A DNA stretch of 64,000 nt from Psychrobacter urativorans. Its GTDB lineage: Bacteria > Pseudomonadota > Gammaproteobacteria > Pseudomonadales > Moraxellaceae. The notes below the pieces were generated by a model. That model was not told where the DNA came from and ran no database searches. It saw only the letters and a list, made by a program, of their open reading frames with translations. Positions within the stretch are counted from its first letter, which is position 1; each line of letters starts with the position of its first letter. The position numbers and the translations under genes are program-made. Below, in pieces: positions 25,968-36,810 of this stretch. The stretch spans positions 1 to 64,000 of the forward strand of contig NZ_CAJHBR010000013.1 in NCBI RefSeq assembly GCF_904846695.1, written 5' to 3'.

Positions 25968-26519
25968 TTAGTCGTGTATCACTGGCGTGCCCTGAGTACT
26001 AAACGAAAAGGCTTTATTACTAAAATTACCTATCATGACCGCTTCAATGACCGGCGTCACCGTATCATCCAACCCTTCTACTTCGATAATAAAGTTCGCC
26101 CCTGAGCTGCCTTTATCCTCTTCTTTTTCGACGATATAGTTCAACGTGGCCATTGGTGGCAGTTCAATGGTGCTTTTTAGATAATGCTTTACAAGATTAC
26201 CCGCGGTGTCGTAGTAGTCGATTTTATTGATAAATAGTGGTTTTTTTAGAGTGGTATTACGTACGCTTAGAGTCGCTGATAACAAAACCTTGCGATTGTC
26301 TCTATCCGTATAGATATCTGAATAAATAGGCACATAAAAGGTTTGTTTATATTTAAATTTGCTGCGATCAATATTTGAGGTTATCTCAAGCTCTTTAATA
26401 GGATCTTTGTGTTGCTCTGAAAACATAGTATTTGGGTCTTGTACCGACTGATCACAGCCTGACAACGATACCGCTAGTAAGACCGCAATAGATAGGACGG
26501 ATAGGCTGCGCTTGTTCAT
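25968..26519 (-). CDS. DUF3124 family lipoprotein
   Basis: A 183-residue lipoprotein: signal ending LSGC (Cys22), then one DUF3124 domain with YVPIYSDIYTDRDNRKVLLSATLSVRNT, an IDYYDTAGNLVKHYLK stretch, GSSGANFIIEVEG and PVIEAVMIGN. The domain is of unknown function. The gene lies downstream of ktrA in the same orientation, but with a 164-bp gap, so it may have its own promoter. Confidence 0.8.
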   Translation of the reverse strand: MNKRSLSVLSIAVLLAVSLSGCDQSVQDPNTMFSEQHKDPIKELEITSNIDRSKFKYKQTFYVPIYSDIYTDRDNRKVLLSATLSVRNTTLKKPLFINKIDYYDTAGNLVKHYLKSTIELPPMATLNYIVEKEEDKGSSGANFIIEVEGLDDTVTPVIEAVMIGNFSNKAFSFSTQGTPVIHD

Positions 26520-26683
26520 AACTCTCCCCTTTGTCCATTCATATAGTCAGTTACTTCAAGTCATTAGTATGGTGAGTAACCGCTATCTCAAATAGTTTGT
26601 ATAGCCAATGATAGCGGTTATAAACAACCACTGTGCTAAATAATTTCTATTATAAGTAGCTATTGCCCTAAGCTGCCAGCTGT

Positions 26684-27385
26684 CTAATGTACCCTGACCC
26701 CAACGCTACGTAAAAACTGATTAATATGTTTATTAGCACCATAGACTACTAGGACATCATTATCTTGTAGGATTTGCTCAGGCATCGCCAAACCTTGGAT
26801 ACTCGGTTTACTCTGCATACGTCCAAAAGTATCTTTATAATGCTCGTGGACTAAGGTACTTAATAGCTTAATATTGAATTTTTGCTCAAGTTTTAACTCA
26901 CCAATAGCTTTACCAACCAGTGCATCAGGAATATTAATCTCAACAATACTAAAATTCTCACTCAACTCAAATGAGTCTACAAAATAGCGTAACGATAGCC
27001 TTTTTGCCCAACGCATCGCTGATTCTTTTTCAGGATGGAAGATATCGTCGACCCCGATCGCTTGTAATACGGTTTCGTGTAAGGGATTAATACTACGACT
27101 TATTAAGCGCTTGGCTTTTAGGGTCTTAAATAGCGCTGTAGCCATGACGTTAGCGCCTTGATCTTCGCCAATAGCGACGATCACAATATCAGTATCAATA
27201 ATCGGCAGGCCTTTTACAGTATATTCATCAGTGGCACTCATACAGATAGTATGGGAGATCACTTCTTTATAGGCATCGACTTTTTGCATATTGCTATCGA
27301 TACCGATAACTTCATGGCCTTGACTGGTGAGCGCTATCCCTAATGATGAGCCAAAGCTCCCTAAGCCTATAATAATATATTTCAT
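26684..27385 (-). CDS. ktrA: KtrA/TrkA-type potassium channel regulatory subunit
   Basis: A 233-residue cytoplasmic protein with an RCK_N Rossmann domain (GLGSFGSSLGIAL, with the dinucleotide-binding GxGxxG at about residues 7-12 and D30 following) and a C-terminal RCK_C domain (about 140-225). It gates the membrane subunit in response to ATP/ADP or NAD(H). It lies 42 bp after ktrB on the same strand, giving a two-gene potassium-uptake operon. Length is typical of KtrA (about 220), whereas TrkA is double this. Confidence 0.88.
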   Translation of the reverse strand: MKYIIIGLGSFGSSLGIALTSQGHEVIGIDSNMQKVDAYKEVISHTICMSATDEYTVKGLPIIDTDIVIVAIGEDQGANVMATALFKTLKAKRLISRSINPLHETVLQAIGVDDIFHPEKESAMRWAKRLSLRYFVDSFELSENFSIVEINIPDALVGKAIGELKLEQKFNIKLLSTLVHEHYKDTFGRMQSKPSIQGLAMPEQILQDNDVLVVYGANKHINQFLRSVGVRVH

Positions 27386-27427
27386 AACTTTGCTTACACC
27401 CCGATAATTAATAGCTGTTTAAATGCT

Positions 27428-29215
27428 TTAGTTAATAGTAATTTCTTCAGTTGGATAACGATAGTTACGCTGACGCATATTTTTAAGAAGTGCAATAAAG
27501 ATAGTTAACATGCCTACTCGCCCAACGAACATAATGACAGCGACTACCAGTTTGCTAAAATCTGACAACTCAGGGGTCAAATTCAAACTTAAACCTACTG
27601 TGCTATAGGCGGAAAAACATTCAAATACTACTTTGATTAACTCCAGCTCTGGCTGATTGTAGCTAATTACCGTCACCCCCGTACCGATGACCAATAATGA
27701 TAGCCACATAATAGAGAAAGCACGACGGATAGAGATATCAGCAATCTCACGTTGAAATACCTCAACACGGCCCTGTCCACGGGCAATGCTCAAGGTATTT
27801 AGCAACGCAATTGCAAAGGTACTAGTCTTGATACCTCCACCAGTAGAGTTGGGCGAGGCACCAACCCACATCAGAAATATGGTCAACATAATAGTGGGGA
27901 ACGCTAAAGCATCCATATCAGAATTATTGAAACCTGCGGTACGTGGGGTGGCGGCGGTAAAGAACGCTGATATTAATTTACCATACCAAGTGCTATGCTC
28001 AACCAGTATCCCATTATATTCAAATATCATTACTCCAATTAGCCCGATCAGTAGCAGCGCGCCGGTCATGATTAAAGTAATACGGCTATTGATGCTAAGT
28101 AACCACGGCTGATAGGCATAGCGCGACTCATTACTATGGCTATTGCGATAAATAAAACGCTCGCTACGGTGGCGCAAATAACGCAGTAGATTAACCACGA
28201 TAATAAAGCCTAGACCACCGAAGATAAAAGTAGTAGCAATGGTTAATTGTAGAGGGTAATTAAAGCGTACTGTTTCGTCATAAAGACCAGCACTAAAAGT
28301 CGAAAACCCGGCATTACAAAAAGCCGAAACTGCATGAAAGACTGAAAAGAATAAACGCTCTGATAAACTCATCCCCGGCAAATCATAAATACTGCTATAG
28401 ATAAACACAGCGGCCAACGCTTCAACACCAAAAGTGACATATAGAATGGACTTCAAGGTAGTCACCGCATCTCCTAGCCGCTGCGCATAGGTCATCTCAC
28501 CTATACTTAGCTGAGTCTCATAACTGACGCCACCCTTAAAAAAGTAGCTGAAATAAGTGACAAAAGTCAGAATCCCCAAACCACCAATTTGGATCATTCC
28601 CATGATGATGACTTGGCCAAAGGTAGTGAAATAAGTAGCAGTATCTACGACGATTAGCCCCGTCACACAGACAGCACTAGTAGCGGTAAATAGCGCATCT
28701 ACAAATGATAAAGGCTGAGTAGTAGCTTTGGGCATCATCAGCAATAAAGCACCAACTAAGATCACTGACAAAAAGCTTAAGATAAAGAACTGACCCGGAT
28801 TTAAAAAAGTACGTTTTAGATTGAAATCAGTATCGGATATTTCACGGATAAAAGTGGCAAAAACGGCAATTTTGATGGCAGCAAATCCATCAGTGGCCAT
28901 AGTAAATCCTGACTGCAATAAATCAGTGAAATGTAACGCCAGTAGCACGACAATCGCCGCACTAGTAAACAAATCGAATATGGCGACTTTATTAAGCAGT
29001 AGCTTGTGCAGTACCAGCGGAGTTTTTGGGTGCATATAACGCTCTACTATGGCTGAAAAACCTAGAGCGATGATGAACAAATAAAAGAAGTGGAACAACT
29101 GCTGTAACCAAGTGCCTAGCGTAAAACCACTATCGATTAACGCTACCCCAACCCCGATAAAACTAATGACGATAGTGAGCTTATTTAATAACCTAGAGGG
29201 TATGGCTAATTGCAT
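27428..29215 (-). CDS. ktrB: KtrB/TrkH-type potassium uptake membrane subunit
   Basis: A 595-residue integral membrane protein with four P-loop repeats containing the selectivity glycine: TSAVCVTGL, SAFCNAGFS, TPRTAGFN and YSTVGLS. It is longer than typical KtrB (about 450). The extra part is an N-terminal block of about 150 residues with four predicted hydrophobic helices before the first M1-P-M2 unit. It imports K+ with Na+ or H+ coupling, together with KtrA encoded just downstream. Confidence 0.88.
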   Translation of the reverse strand: MQLAIPSRLLNKLTIVISFIGVGVALIDSGFTLGTWLQQLFHFFYLFIIALGFSAIVERYMHPKTPLVLHKLLLNKVAIFDLFTSAAIVVLLALHFTDLLQSGFTMATDGFAAIKIAVFATFIREISDTDFNLKRTFLNPGQFFILSFLSVILVGALLLMMPKATTQPLSFVDALFTATSAVCVTGLIVVDTATYFTTFGQVIIMGMIQIGGLGILTFVTYFSYFFKGGVSYETQLSIGEMTYAQRLGDAVTTLKSILYVTFGVEALAAVFIYSSIYDLPGMSLSERLFFSVFHAVSAFCNAGFSTFSAGLYDETVRFNYPLQLTIATTFIFGGLGFIIVVNLLRYLRHRSERFIYRNSHSNESRYAYQPWLLSINSRITLIMTGALLLIGLIGVMIFEYNGILVEHSTWYGKLISAFFTAATPRTAGFNNSDMDALAFPTIMLTIFLMWVGASPNSTGGGIKTSTFAIALLNTLSIARGQGRVEVFQREIADISIRRAFSIMWLSLLVIGTGVTVISYNQPELELIKVVFECFSAYSTVGLSLNLTPELSDFSKLVVAVIMFVGRVGMLTIFIALLKNMRQRNYRYPTEEITIN

Positions 29216-29549
29216 ATACTGAGTCCATTAAAGAGGTAATGGTAATATAAAGTAAGCAAGGATGCTTGAGGATAAAGACTGGATGGTAGCCATTATTGAG
29301 ATTAGTAAAATCTAGCTTACTTATACACCCTTTTTTAGCTAATACGTTAAAGCTATATCTAAATAATCGTAACTAGTTACAGGTTAATTATCAAAAACTA
29401 AACTATCCAAAGGTTTTAGCAAAAAAGCTTTTAAACAGCTTACAAGCCTCACTCACAAGCTAATAGCAACATGGACCCATATTATTACAGAATACGCTAT
29501 ACTTGCTAATAATTAATCCCAATAAAAATACCGCTAATGGACTGCTTTT
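29216..29549. other. Divergent spacer between ktrB and cls
   Basis: 334 bp with no gene. A TATACT at 29498-29503 could be the -10 box of cls, but no good -35 lies at the right distance. Confidence 0.35.
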
Positions 29550-30989
29550 ATGGCACTCAATATTCTCCTAACTGTTCACTTTGTGTTGCTTATCATTATT
29601 TCTTTGCGAGTTCTAGCGCGTCATAATTTATCTTCACCCGCACGCTTAGCTTGGCTAGTTATATTATTTCTACTGCCTTATATTGGAGTAGTCATTTATT
29701 GGATGTTTGGGGAGATTCATTTAGGCCGCAACTTTGAGCGTGAGCATCGGCAAATTATTAATAGATTACATCGAGCTAACCCTGAAGTACTCGGTAACGA
29801 GGCCTCATTAGCAGCCGCTATCAAACCGCCCTATCAAGCCGCTTTTGCTTACTCTGCAAACGTAACAGGATTTCATACTACTTTAGGCAATAGTGCAGAG
29901 CTGATGGCGAATGCCGCTGATACTCGAGCGCGAATGATTGCCGACTTCGATGCGGCGACTGATCATATCCATGTACTGTATTATATTTGGCTAATTGATG
30001 GGATGGGTATTGATACCGCTCAAGCACTCATCCGCGCAGCGAAGCGTGGGGTTACTTGTCGAGCTATGGTCGATGGTATGGGTTCGCGCAAAATGATTGG
30101 CTCAAAAATATGGCAAGAAATGAAAGCGGCAGGCGTCCAAGTTAGCGTAGCGCTACCAATTAGTAACTTAATAAAAACCTTGTTGTTTAGCCGCCTTGAT
30201 TTGCGTAATCACCGTAAAATAACTGTGATTGATGGCAAGATTGGCTATTGCGGCAGTCGTAATTGCGCTGACCCTGAGTTTCAGGTCAAGCCTAAGTACG
30301 CCCCGTGGATAGATATTATGCTAAGAGTTGAAGGGCCAGTAGTAGCACAAAACCAGATGTTATTTGCCAGCGATTGGCTTATTCAAAACCCTGAAACCCC
30401 TTTGGATAGCTTTAAGTATTTTAGTGACTCAAAACCTGAGGGCTTTGCTGCGCAAGTATTCTCTGATGGGCCTACTCAGCGACAAGGTGCGACACCACAG
30501 TTCTTGGGCGCACTAATCAGTCAAGCACAGCATACTCTGATCATTTCAACGCCCTACTTTGTACCTGACTATTCTCTAGTGAGTATCTTGTGTGCGACGG
30601 CCTATCGTGGCGTCGATGTGACTATGATATTCCCCAAAAAGAACGACTCCTTTGTGGTTGCCGCTACTAGCCACAGCTACTACTGGCAACTGCTTGAGGC
30701 CGGAGTCAAAATCTATGAGTATAAACCAGGCTTACTCCATGCTAAGACTCTGACTATCGATGGTGAAATCAGCTTGATTGGCTCGACTAATTTAGACTTA
30801 CGTAGCTTTGATTTGAACTATGAGAATAATGTATTGATTAGCGATAAAGCCCTCACCGCTGATATTATGGAAAGACAATACCAGTATATTACTGCCTCTG
30901 ATGAAGTACGCCGTGAACATGTAGAACAGTGGTCAGTACCTTATAGAATCTGGAACAATATCGTTGCTACTATGGGACCCGTTTTATAA
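29550..30989 (+). CDS. cls: Cardiolipin synthase (phospholipase D family)
   Basis: 479 residues. Two N-terminal TM helices (about 1-55, with RLAWLVILFLLPYIGVVIYWMFGE) anchor it in the inner membrane. Two HKD catalytic motifs follow: HRKITVIDGKIGYCGSRN (about 221) and HAKTLTIDGEISLIGSTN (about 397). It condenses two phosphatidylglycerols to cardiolipin and glycerol. Length and layout fit ClsA. It stands alone. Confidence 0.92.
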   Translation: MALNILLTVHFVLLIIISLRVLARHNLSSPARLAWLVILFLLPYIGVVIYWMFGEIHLGRNFEREHRQIINRLHRANPEVLGNEASLAAAIKPPYQAAFAYSANVTGFHTTLGNSAELMANAADTRARMIADFDAATDHIHVLYYIWLIDGMGIDTAQALIRAAKRGVTCRAMVDGMGSRKMIGSKIWQEMKAAGVQVSVALPISNLIKTLLFSRLDLRNHRKITVIDGKIGYCGSRNCADPEFQVKPKYAPWIDIMLRVEGPVVAQNQMLFASDWLIQNPETPLDSFKYFSDSKPEGFAAQVFSDGPTQRQGATPQFLGALISQAQHTLIISTPYFVPDYSLVSILCATAYRGVDVTMIFPKKNDSFVVAATSHSYYWQLLEAGVKIYEYKPGLLHAKTLTIDGEISLIGSTNLDLRSFDLNYENNVLISDKALTADIMERQYQYITASDEVRREHVEQWSVPYRIWNNIVATMGPVL

Positions 30990-31072
30990 AATTATAATCA
31001 ATAATAAACAGAGCAGCTACACCCTCATACGCTGCCCTGATTTTCGCCAGTGATTAGATAAATACGAGGCTG

Positions 31073-32161
31073 CTAGCTATGCTCTATCGATTCCTCATCA
31101 TTTACGGATAAAGGGTTAGCAGCACCCTCTACACTAGCAAGTTTTTGTAGAATATAAATGACAAACTTTGCTTCCGTCAAAAACTCAGTCGTCTCAGTAG
31201 TCGCTAGTAGTTGCTGACGCTTCTCAGCGTGAGCACGATAAGCATAAGGAGTCATCGTTAGTAGATCAGTTAATGCCGCTGTCGATAAGCTGAGATTGGT
31301 ACTGACATGATGGCTATCTAGCAAGGTAAAATACGCAGCCAAAGTCGGTAAGAACTTATCTGAATCATGTTCACGCACTTCATCAAATAACGCCTCACGT
31401 ACTGTTGCTAAGTGACCGACATCGGGCTTAGCAATAATCAGATAACCTTCACTCTGCAAAGCCTGCGCAAAAGCTTTGGGCAATATCGGGCTAAAGATAC
31501 TACTAATACCAGTTATGCTTTGCGCTTGTAGCGGTAAATGAGCGGCGCTGGTAACGATTGGGTAAACAGCAGTCTTTTGCGGCGTCTGCTGTTGGTTATC
31601 TTCTTGGCTTTGTAGGCTCTTTTGCTCATCTTTGTTCTCCTGATTAACATCTGTAGGGTGCTGTTGGTACCAAAGTATATGTTTAGCCTTACTGACTTTT
31701 GCTAGCTCTATGAGTGCCGACTTACTAATATCAGCTGCTACCAACTGATCGATAGCCAATAGCTGTGCCATAGCTTGAGTATAGTAGCCCTCGCCGCAGC
31801 CGATGTCTAACCAGCGAGTATTAGCATAATTATCAATATCTGTATTATCCTCATTAGCCAATGTTTGCGCCGCTTGGCGCTTAGCTAATAATAATTCCAT
31901 CTGCTGACAGACTAAATCTCGTAGTGGCTGATAGTATCCAGCGTTTAAAAATCTTTGCCGCGCTGCAATAGACTGCTGACTATCACCAGGCACTTTAGAG
32001 TTTTTTTGTTGTACTGGCAATAGATTAACATAGCCTTGGCGTGCGACATCAAAGGGGTGAGAGGTTTGCTTGGCATTTAGGCTACCATCACAGCGCCAAG
32101 TATCAACTGCAGGCTGCAAAGGCGATTGACAAATTGGACAAATAAATAAAGGCACGAGCAT
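31073..32161 (-). CDS. rlmA: 23S rRNA (guanine-N1)-methyltransferase RlmA-like
   Basis: 362 residues. The N-terminal zinc ribbon has CPICQSPL and later WRCDG, then HPFDVARQGYVNLL, the signature of RlmA/RrmA. The SAM domain has WLDIGCGEGYYTQAM. It methylates G745 of 23S rRNA. It is longer than E. coli RlmA (about 270). The extra length is a Gln/Glu-rich insert (about residues 170-200) inside the methyltransferase domain and a longer C-terminus. It sits next to the dcw genes but is separated from mraY by a terminator. Confidence 0.85.
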   Translation of the reverse strand: MLVPLFICPICQSPLQPAVDTWRCDGSLNAKQTSHPFDVARQGYVNLLPVQQKNSKVPGDSQQSIAARQRFLNAGYYQPLRDLVCQQMELLLAKRQAAQTLANEDNTDIDNYANTRWLDIGCGEGYYTQAMAQLLAIDQLVAADISKSALIELAKVSKAKHILWYQQHPTDVNQENKDEQKSLQSQEDNQQQTPQKTAVYPIVTSAAHLPLQAQSITGISSIFSPILPKAFAQALQSEGYLIIAKPDVGHLATVREALFDEVREHDSDKFLPTLAAYFTLLDSHHVSTNLSLSTAALTDLLTMTPYAYRAHAEKRQQLLATTETTEFLTEAKFVIYILQKLASVEGAANPLSVNDEESIEHS

Positions 32162-32375
32162 CTCAGCGTCATAGAAGTAGAGCTAGCATTTTAACAAATA
32201 TCGTAGCCGATAAGCGATAAAAAGCCACTCTAGTTAACTAACCAAGCTCAGAAGATTTAAAAGTAAAAGTAAAATGGTTAGATACGCTTTTAGATAGGCT
32301 ATTACCTTAGCAACAAGCCAACTTAACAACAGCTTAATCTTGCCAATCTATAATAAGTTTTAGCTCTATTAAAGC

Positions 32376-32405
32376 AAAAAAAGACTCTTATTAAAGAGTC
32401 TTTTT
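32376..32405 (-). terminator. Strong terminator after mraY
   Basis: AAAAAGACTCTT-ATTA-AAGAGTCTTTTT, a perfect symmetric hairpin with T runs on both strands, 41 bp past the mraY stop. It ends the cell-wall transcript. The rest of 32162-32445 shows nothing more. Confidence 0.9.
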
Positions 32406-32445
32406 CAACGGTCAGCCAATACTATTAACTTAATATAATTTTGGC

Positions 32446-33564
32446 TTAGCGTAGCTTTAAGGTCATCAGCCCTAATATCACTAATAATATAGCAATAATC
32501 CAAAACCTAACCACCACTTGGGTCTCTTTCCAACCGATTTCTTCAAAGTGATGATGTAGAGGCGCCATACGGAAAATACGTTTTTTACGCAGCTTATACG
32601 AGCCTACTTGTAGTATAACCGACACTGCTTCAGCGACGAATAGACCACCCATAATAGCAAAAGCAATCTCTTGGCGAGTCATTACCGCAATAGTTCCGAG
32701 CATGGCTCCTAGAGCTAGTGCACCGACGTCACCCATAAATACTTGTGCAGGATGGGCATTGAACCATAAGAAACCTAAACCAGCACCGACCATAGCGCCA
32801 CAAACGATAATCAACTCAGAATTATAGGCGATATAAGGCACATGCAGGTATTCGGAGAATCTGACATCGCCTGAGACATAAGCCATCGCCCCTAACCCTG
32901 CTGCCACTAATACTACGGGCAAAATCGCTAGACCATCTAAGCCATCGGTTAGATTGACTGCATTAGAGGAGCCGTTGATTACAAAGTAGGTAAAAATAAT
33001 AAAGCCAATGCCTAAGGGCAGCGCTGAGAAAGGAATTACCCAGTCTTTAAATATTGGTAATAATAAATCCTGCATCGCCATTGTAGTTGATACATCCGGC
33101 TGTAGAGTCGCAATATAATACAAAGAGATGCCAACGAATAAGGCACCCATCGACAACCAAAAATATTTTTTGCGAGCGATTAAGCCTTTAGGATCTTTAT
33201 ACTTGATCTTTAACCAGTCATCCGTCCAACCGACGGCACCGAAGATAACCATCACCACTAGCAGTATCCACACATAAGGATTAGTCAACCGGGCCCACAG
33301 CAGAGTTGATATGCCGATAGACGCTAAAATTAATATCCCGCCCATCGTTGGTGTACCAGTCTTAGCTAAGTGCGACTGCGGCCCATCATTACGAATAGCT
33401 TGACCATATCTAAGAGCACGCAAATGGCGGATAACCCGACCTCCTAAAGCCATGCTCAGGCCAAGCGCTGTCACCACAGCAAGCAGTGCTCGTAGGGTTA
33501 AAGAAGATACCGCAGAAAACGGTGAATAATACTGGCTAAGCCATTCAAACAACCAAACTAACAC
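32446..33564 (-). CDS. mraY: Phospho-MurNAc-pentapeptide translocase MraY
   Basis: A 372-residue polytopic inner-membrane enzyme that moves phospho-MurNAc-pentapeptide to undecaprenyl phosphate, forming lipid I. Conserved motifs are DDWLKI (cytoplasmic aspartates, about 114), [10 protein letters not shown] (about 205), [18 protein letters not shown] (about 270) and APLHHHFE (about 335). The start is GTG at 33562-33564 with AAGGAG before it, 3 bp after the murF stop. The usual next genes (murD, ftsW, murG, murC) do not follow. Confidence 0.95.
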   Translation of the reverse strand: MLVWLFEWLSQYYSPFSAVSSLTLRALLAVVTALGLSMALGGRVIRHLRALRYGQAIRNDGPQSHLAKTGTPTMGGILILASIGISTLLWARLTNPYVWILLVVMVIFGAVGWTDDWLKIKYKDPKGLIARKKYFWLSMGALFVGISLYYIATLQPDVSTTMAMQDLLLPIFKDWVIPFSALPLGIGFIIFTYFVINGSSNAVNLTDGLDGLAILPVVLVAAGLGAMAYVSGDVRFSEYLHVPYIAYNSELIIVCGAMVGAGLGFLWFNAHPAQVFMGDVGALALGAMLGTIAVMTRQEIAFAIMGGLFVAEAVSVILQVGSYKLRKKRIFRMAPLHHHFEEIGWKETQVVVRFWIIAILLVILGLMTLKLR

Positions 33565-33567
33565 CGC

Positions 33568-35010
33568 CTACTCCTTTACTAGTGCGTCAATAAGTGTTTC
33601 CATTTCCATAAAGCGCGAGCCCTTGAATAACACGGTACAAGGGTGCGCTTGTTGCACTTGTAAATATTGTTGTAAATACACCAGCAAGCTGTCTTTATCC
33701 GCAAATGCTAGTGCATTGGCATCGTTAGCGCTGATCTCTTGCGCGCCCGCCACCGTATAGCTAGCGAACTCGCCTACACATAGCAGCACATCGATACCAA
33801 TGGTGGCGATACTCCGACCTAAGCTTTGGTGCTCGCTGACAGCCGCCTCACCCAATTCACCAATATCCCCCAGTACCAATATTTGCGTACCGGTTTGCGC
33901 CGCCAATACTTTGGCTGCTGCACGTACAGAGTGCGGATTAGAGTTATAAGTATCATCAAGCAGTCGATGATTACCCAACAGCTGACTATTTAAGCGACCT
34001 TTAGCAGGACGCGAATTCTGTAAGCCAATAACGATGTCATCGATACTGACACCAAGCGCATGAGCGCAAGCCGCAGCAGCCAAAGCATTACTTACATTAT
34101 GCTCACCGGCTAACGGTAGACTGATAGCTTGTACTTGCGTACCAATATGGAGCTGAAACTCACTACGCTCAGGCTCGACATCGAGATGACTGGCACTAAC
34201 ATCAGTATTACCAAAGCCAATTACGTGGCTTGTATGGGTCTCGGCAATCCGGCGCAGTTGGTTGGCAAAGTCATCATTATCAGGCACGATAGCGTACTGA
34301 TCAGCATTCAAAGTGTGGTAGATTTCAGCCTTAGTTTGACAGATACCTTCACGACTACCGAACTCTCCTAGATGTGCAGTGCCAATATTGAGAATACAAG
34401 CAACATCAGGACGTACTATCTCGGTCGTGTAGGCAATCTCGCCGATATGATTGGCTCCGAGCTCCATAATCGCATAACGATGATGATCAGATAACTCAAG
34501 CAACATCATCGGTACACCCAAATCATTATTGAGGTTACCGCGAGTGATTAGAGTTGGGGCCAGACGGCCAAAGATACTGCCTAGCATCTCTTTACAAGTG
34601 GTTTTGCCACTGGATCCTGTGATAGCGATAACCGTCAAATCTTTATGCTGCTGACGACGATGAGCGGCCATCTGACCAAAAGCCAAACGCGTATCGCTGA
34701 CTACCAACTGTGGAATAGTAGTCGATATTGGTCGTGATACGATAGCGGCAACAGCGCCTTTAGAAGCGGCTAGATTAATATAGTCATGACCGTCAAAATT
34801 ATCACCAGTCAAGGCTAAAAAAATATCGCCCTGATTAATAGTACGAGTATCAGTAGCGATACGGTTGCTAGTCACCTTATTCTCAGTAGAATTCTGGGTT
34901 CCAGGTAGCTGCCAATGACTGTTGAGAGTGTTTGTTGCTGCCAGCAGATTGTCGGCTTGCCAGACATAAAGTCCCTGCGACTGTATAATATTATTGTTAT
35001 CGGCTGTCAT
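33568..35010 (-). CDS. murF: UDP-MurNAc-tripeptide-D-Ala-D-Ala ligase MurF
   Basis: A 480-residue Mur ligase that adds D-Ala-D-Ala to the UDP-MurNAc tripeptide with ATP. It shows the ATP-binding ITGSSGKTTCKEML (about 127-140), MELGANHIGEIAYT, the central domain with NVSNALAAAACA, and DDTYNSNPHSVRAA (about 348-361), typical of MurF. It lies between murE and mraY, 123 bp after murE and 3 bp before mraY. Confidence 0.95.
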   Translation of the reverse strand: MTADNNNIIQSQGLYVWQADNLLAATNTLNSHWQLPGTQNSTENKVTSNRIATDTRTINQGDIFLALTGDNFDGHDYINLAASKGAVAAIVSRPISTTIPQLVVSDTRLAFGQMAAHRRQQHKDLTVIAITGSSGKTTCKEMLGSIFGRLAPTLITRGNLNNDLGVPMMLLELSDHHRYAIMELGANHIGEIAYTTEIVRPDVACILNIGTAHLGEFGSREGICQTKAEIYHTLNADQYAIVPDNDDFANQLRRIAETHTSHVIGFGNTDVSASHLDVEPERSEFQLHIGTQVQAISLPLAGEHNVSNALAAAACAHALGVSIDDIVIGLQNSRPAKGRLNSQLLGNHRLLDDTYNSNPHSVRAAAKVLAAQTGTQILVLGDIGELGEAAVSEHQSLGRSIATIGIDVLLCVGEFASYTVAGAQEISANDANALAFADKDSLLVYLQQYLQVQQAHPCTVLFKGSRFMEMETLIDALVKE

Positions 35011-35133
35011 AGTAATTACCTTTAGGTAGCGGCTTATCTTATATAGTGATGCGGTTGAAAAATTAGGGCCTATTTATCACAAAAATACGGCTGTGCATAA
35101 GAGCAGTATTTATAGCCCCGTTTAAGGTGCGGC

Positions 35134-36810
35134 TTATAGTCTTGCTGCTGTCGGTAATGACAGTCGTCCAGCTCGTTGCAAAGCTTCTGCTAAAACCACA
35201 GTGTCATCGAAATCATGGCGCACACCTTGAATCTCTTGATAGGTTTCGTGACCTTTGCCAGCAATCACCACGATATCATCAACGCTAGCATGACTGACCG
35301 CATACTCAATCGCTTGTTTACGCGCCGCCTCAATATGAGTGCGCTGATATTGTTCAGTACTCATGCCCGCTTGCATATCTTGCAATATCTGCTGAGGATC
35401 TTCAGTACGTGGATTATCAGCTGTCAATATCACTCTATCAGCACCAGCTAAACCAGCTTGCGCCATTAGCGGTCGCTTGCCAGTATCGCGATCACCACCA
35501 CAGCCAAACACTGCCCACAGCTCACCAGTACAATGAGTTCTAAGACTATCAAGGACTTGGGTCAACGCATCTGGGGTATGAGCATAATCAACGATAAAAC
35601 AGCCATCATTTGATGCGATACGCTGCATACGCCCAACAGCACCTTGTAACTGCGCTACTAATGAGGCTAGCTGTTCAATATCTACACCAAGCGCCACTAC
35701 CGCCGCGATAGCAGCCAATAGATTAGCGACATTAAAGCGGCCTAATAGTGGACTGACGATACTGATATTGCCAAACTCACTGACTAAATCAATCTCAACG
35801 CCTTGCAAACTGGGCTTAATGCTAGCGGCAACAAAGGTAGCTGAGGCTGAAGCCTGCAAGCTATAAGTCCAAACTATTAATTGGCTAGCATGCGCGGTAT
35901 CAAGCATCACTTGCGCATGCTCATCATCACTATTGATAATAGCGTGCGTTAAGCTCGGAAAATAAGTTTTATTGAATAGCTTAGCTTTTGCAGCGACGTA
36001 CTCTTCCATATTCGCATGATAATCTAGATGATCACGACTAAGATTAGTATAAATAGCGACCGTAACTGGCACACCTTGCAAGCGCTGCTGATCTAGTCCA
36101 TGCGAGCTGGCTTCTAGTGCTAGTAGCTCGACACCCTCACTACCCATTTGATGTAGGAACTGCTGTACCGCTAAAGCATCGCCCGTAGTATGGCTAGCTT
36201 GTACTAGGGCGCCAAGTCTACCATTTCCTGCCGTACCCATGACCGCACTACTCATCGTAGCAAGTTGACCTAATTGCGCCACTAATTGACTGATAGTAGT
36301 CTTGCCATTAGTGCCAGTAACAGCCACCACAGTAGGCAACTTGACTGGCTGCGAGTGTTGTAGCAGGGCTTGGGCAAAGTCACCTAGCAGCTCACGAATA
36401 TTAGGCACATAGATAACGGGACAACCCAGTTCAGCCAATTGCTGTTGAGCTGTGAGTTGATGATTGTCAACTTGCGAGCTGCTAGCTTGATCAGCAGTCG
36501 CTGTCACCAAGCTGCTAGTGTTAAGTAAAGTGCTGGGCTCAATTTCAGATAAGATAAAAGCTGCCGATTTAGCGGCCTGCTGCAGATAGCGGCAACTGGC
36601 TTCATAGGACTGAGTTTGGCTAGCTAATAATACGAATACGTCGTCAGCAGTGACTTGGCGGCTGTCCAGACGTAGCTGAACAAAAGGGATATCAGTGATT
36701 GAATTTGCATAGTCATTCAGCTGACTTAAGGCTATTAGCTGCTGCTTGCTAGTCTGGTTATTATCGATAAGCTGCTGCAAAGTCACAGCGTTATGAGCGT
36801 AATCAGTCAT
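35134..36810 (-). CDS. murE: UDP-MurNAc-L-Ala-D-Glu:meso-DAP ligase MurE
   Basis: A 558-residue Mur ligase. The ATP site is VTGTNGKTTISQL (about 163-175). Tripeptide-site residues follow in ASSHGLDQQRL and VDYAHTPDAL. The DNPRTEDP motif (about 470) marks meso-diaminopimelate specificity as opposed to lysine. It is longer than E. coli MurE (495), mainly through N-terminal inserts. There is a 204-bp gap from ftsI, with no gene in it. Confidence 0.95.
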   Translation of the reverse strand: MTDYAHNAVTLQQLIDNNQTSKQQLIALSQLNDYANSITDIPFVQLRLDSRQVTADDVFVLLASQTQSYEASCRYLQQAAKSAAFILSEIEPSTLLNTSSLVTATADQASSSQVDNHQLTAQQQLAELGCPVIYVPNIRELLGDFAQALLQHSQPVKLPTVVAVTGTNGKTTISQLVAQLGQLATMSSAVMGTAGNGRLGALVQASHTTGDALAVQQFLHQMGSEGVELLALEASSHGLDQQRLQGVPVTVAIYTNLSRDHLDYHANMEEYVAAKAKLFNKTYFPSLTHAIINSDDEHAQVMLDTAHASQLIVWTYSLQASASATFVAASIKPSLQGVEIDLVSEFGNISIVSPLLGRFNVANLLAAIAAVVALGVDIEQLASLVAQLQGAVGRMQRIASNDGCFIVDYAHTPDALTQVLDSLRTHCTGELWAVFGCGGDRDTGKRPLMAQAGLAGADRVILTADNPRTEDPQQILQDMQAGMSTEQYQRTHIEAARKQAIEYAVSHASVDDIVVIAGKGHETYQEIQGVRHDFDDTVVLAEALQRAGRLSLPTAARL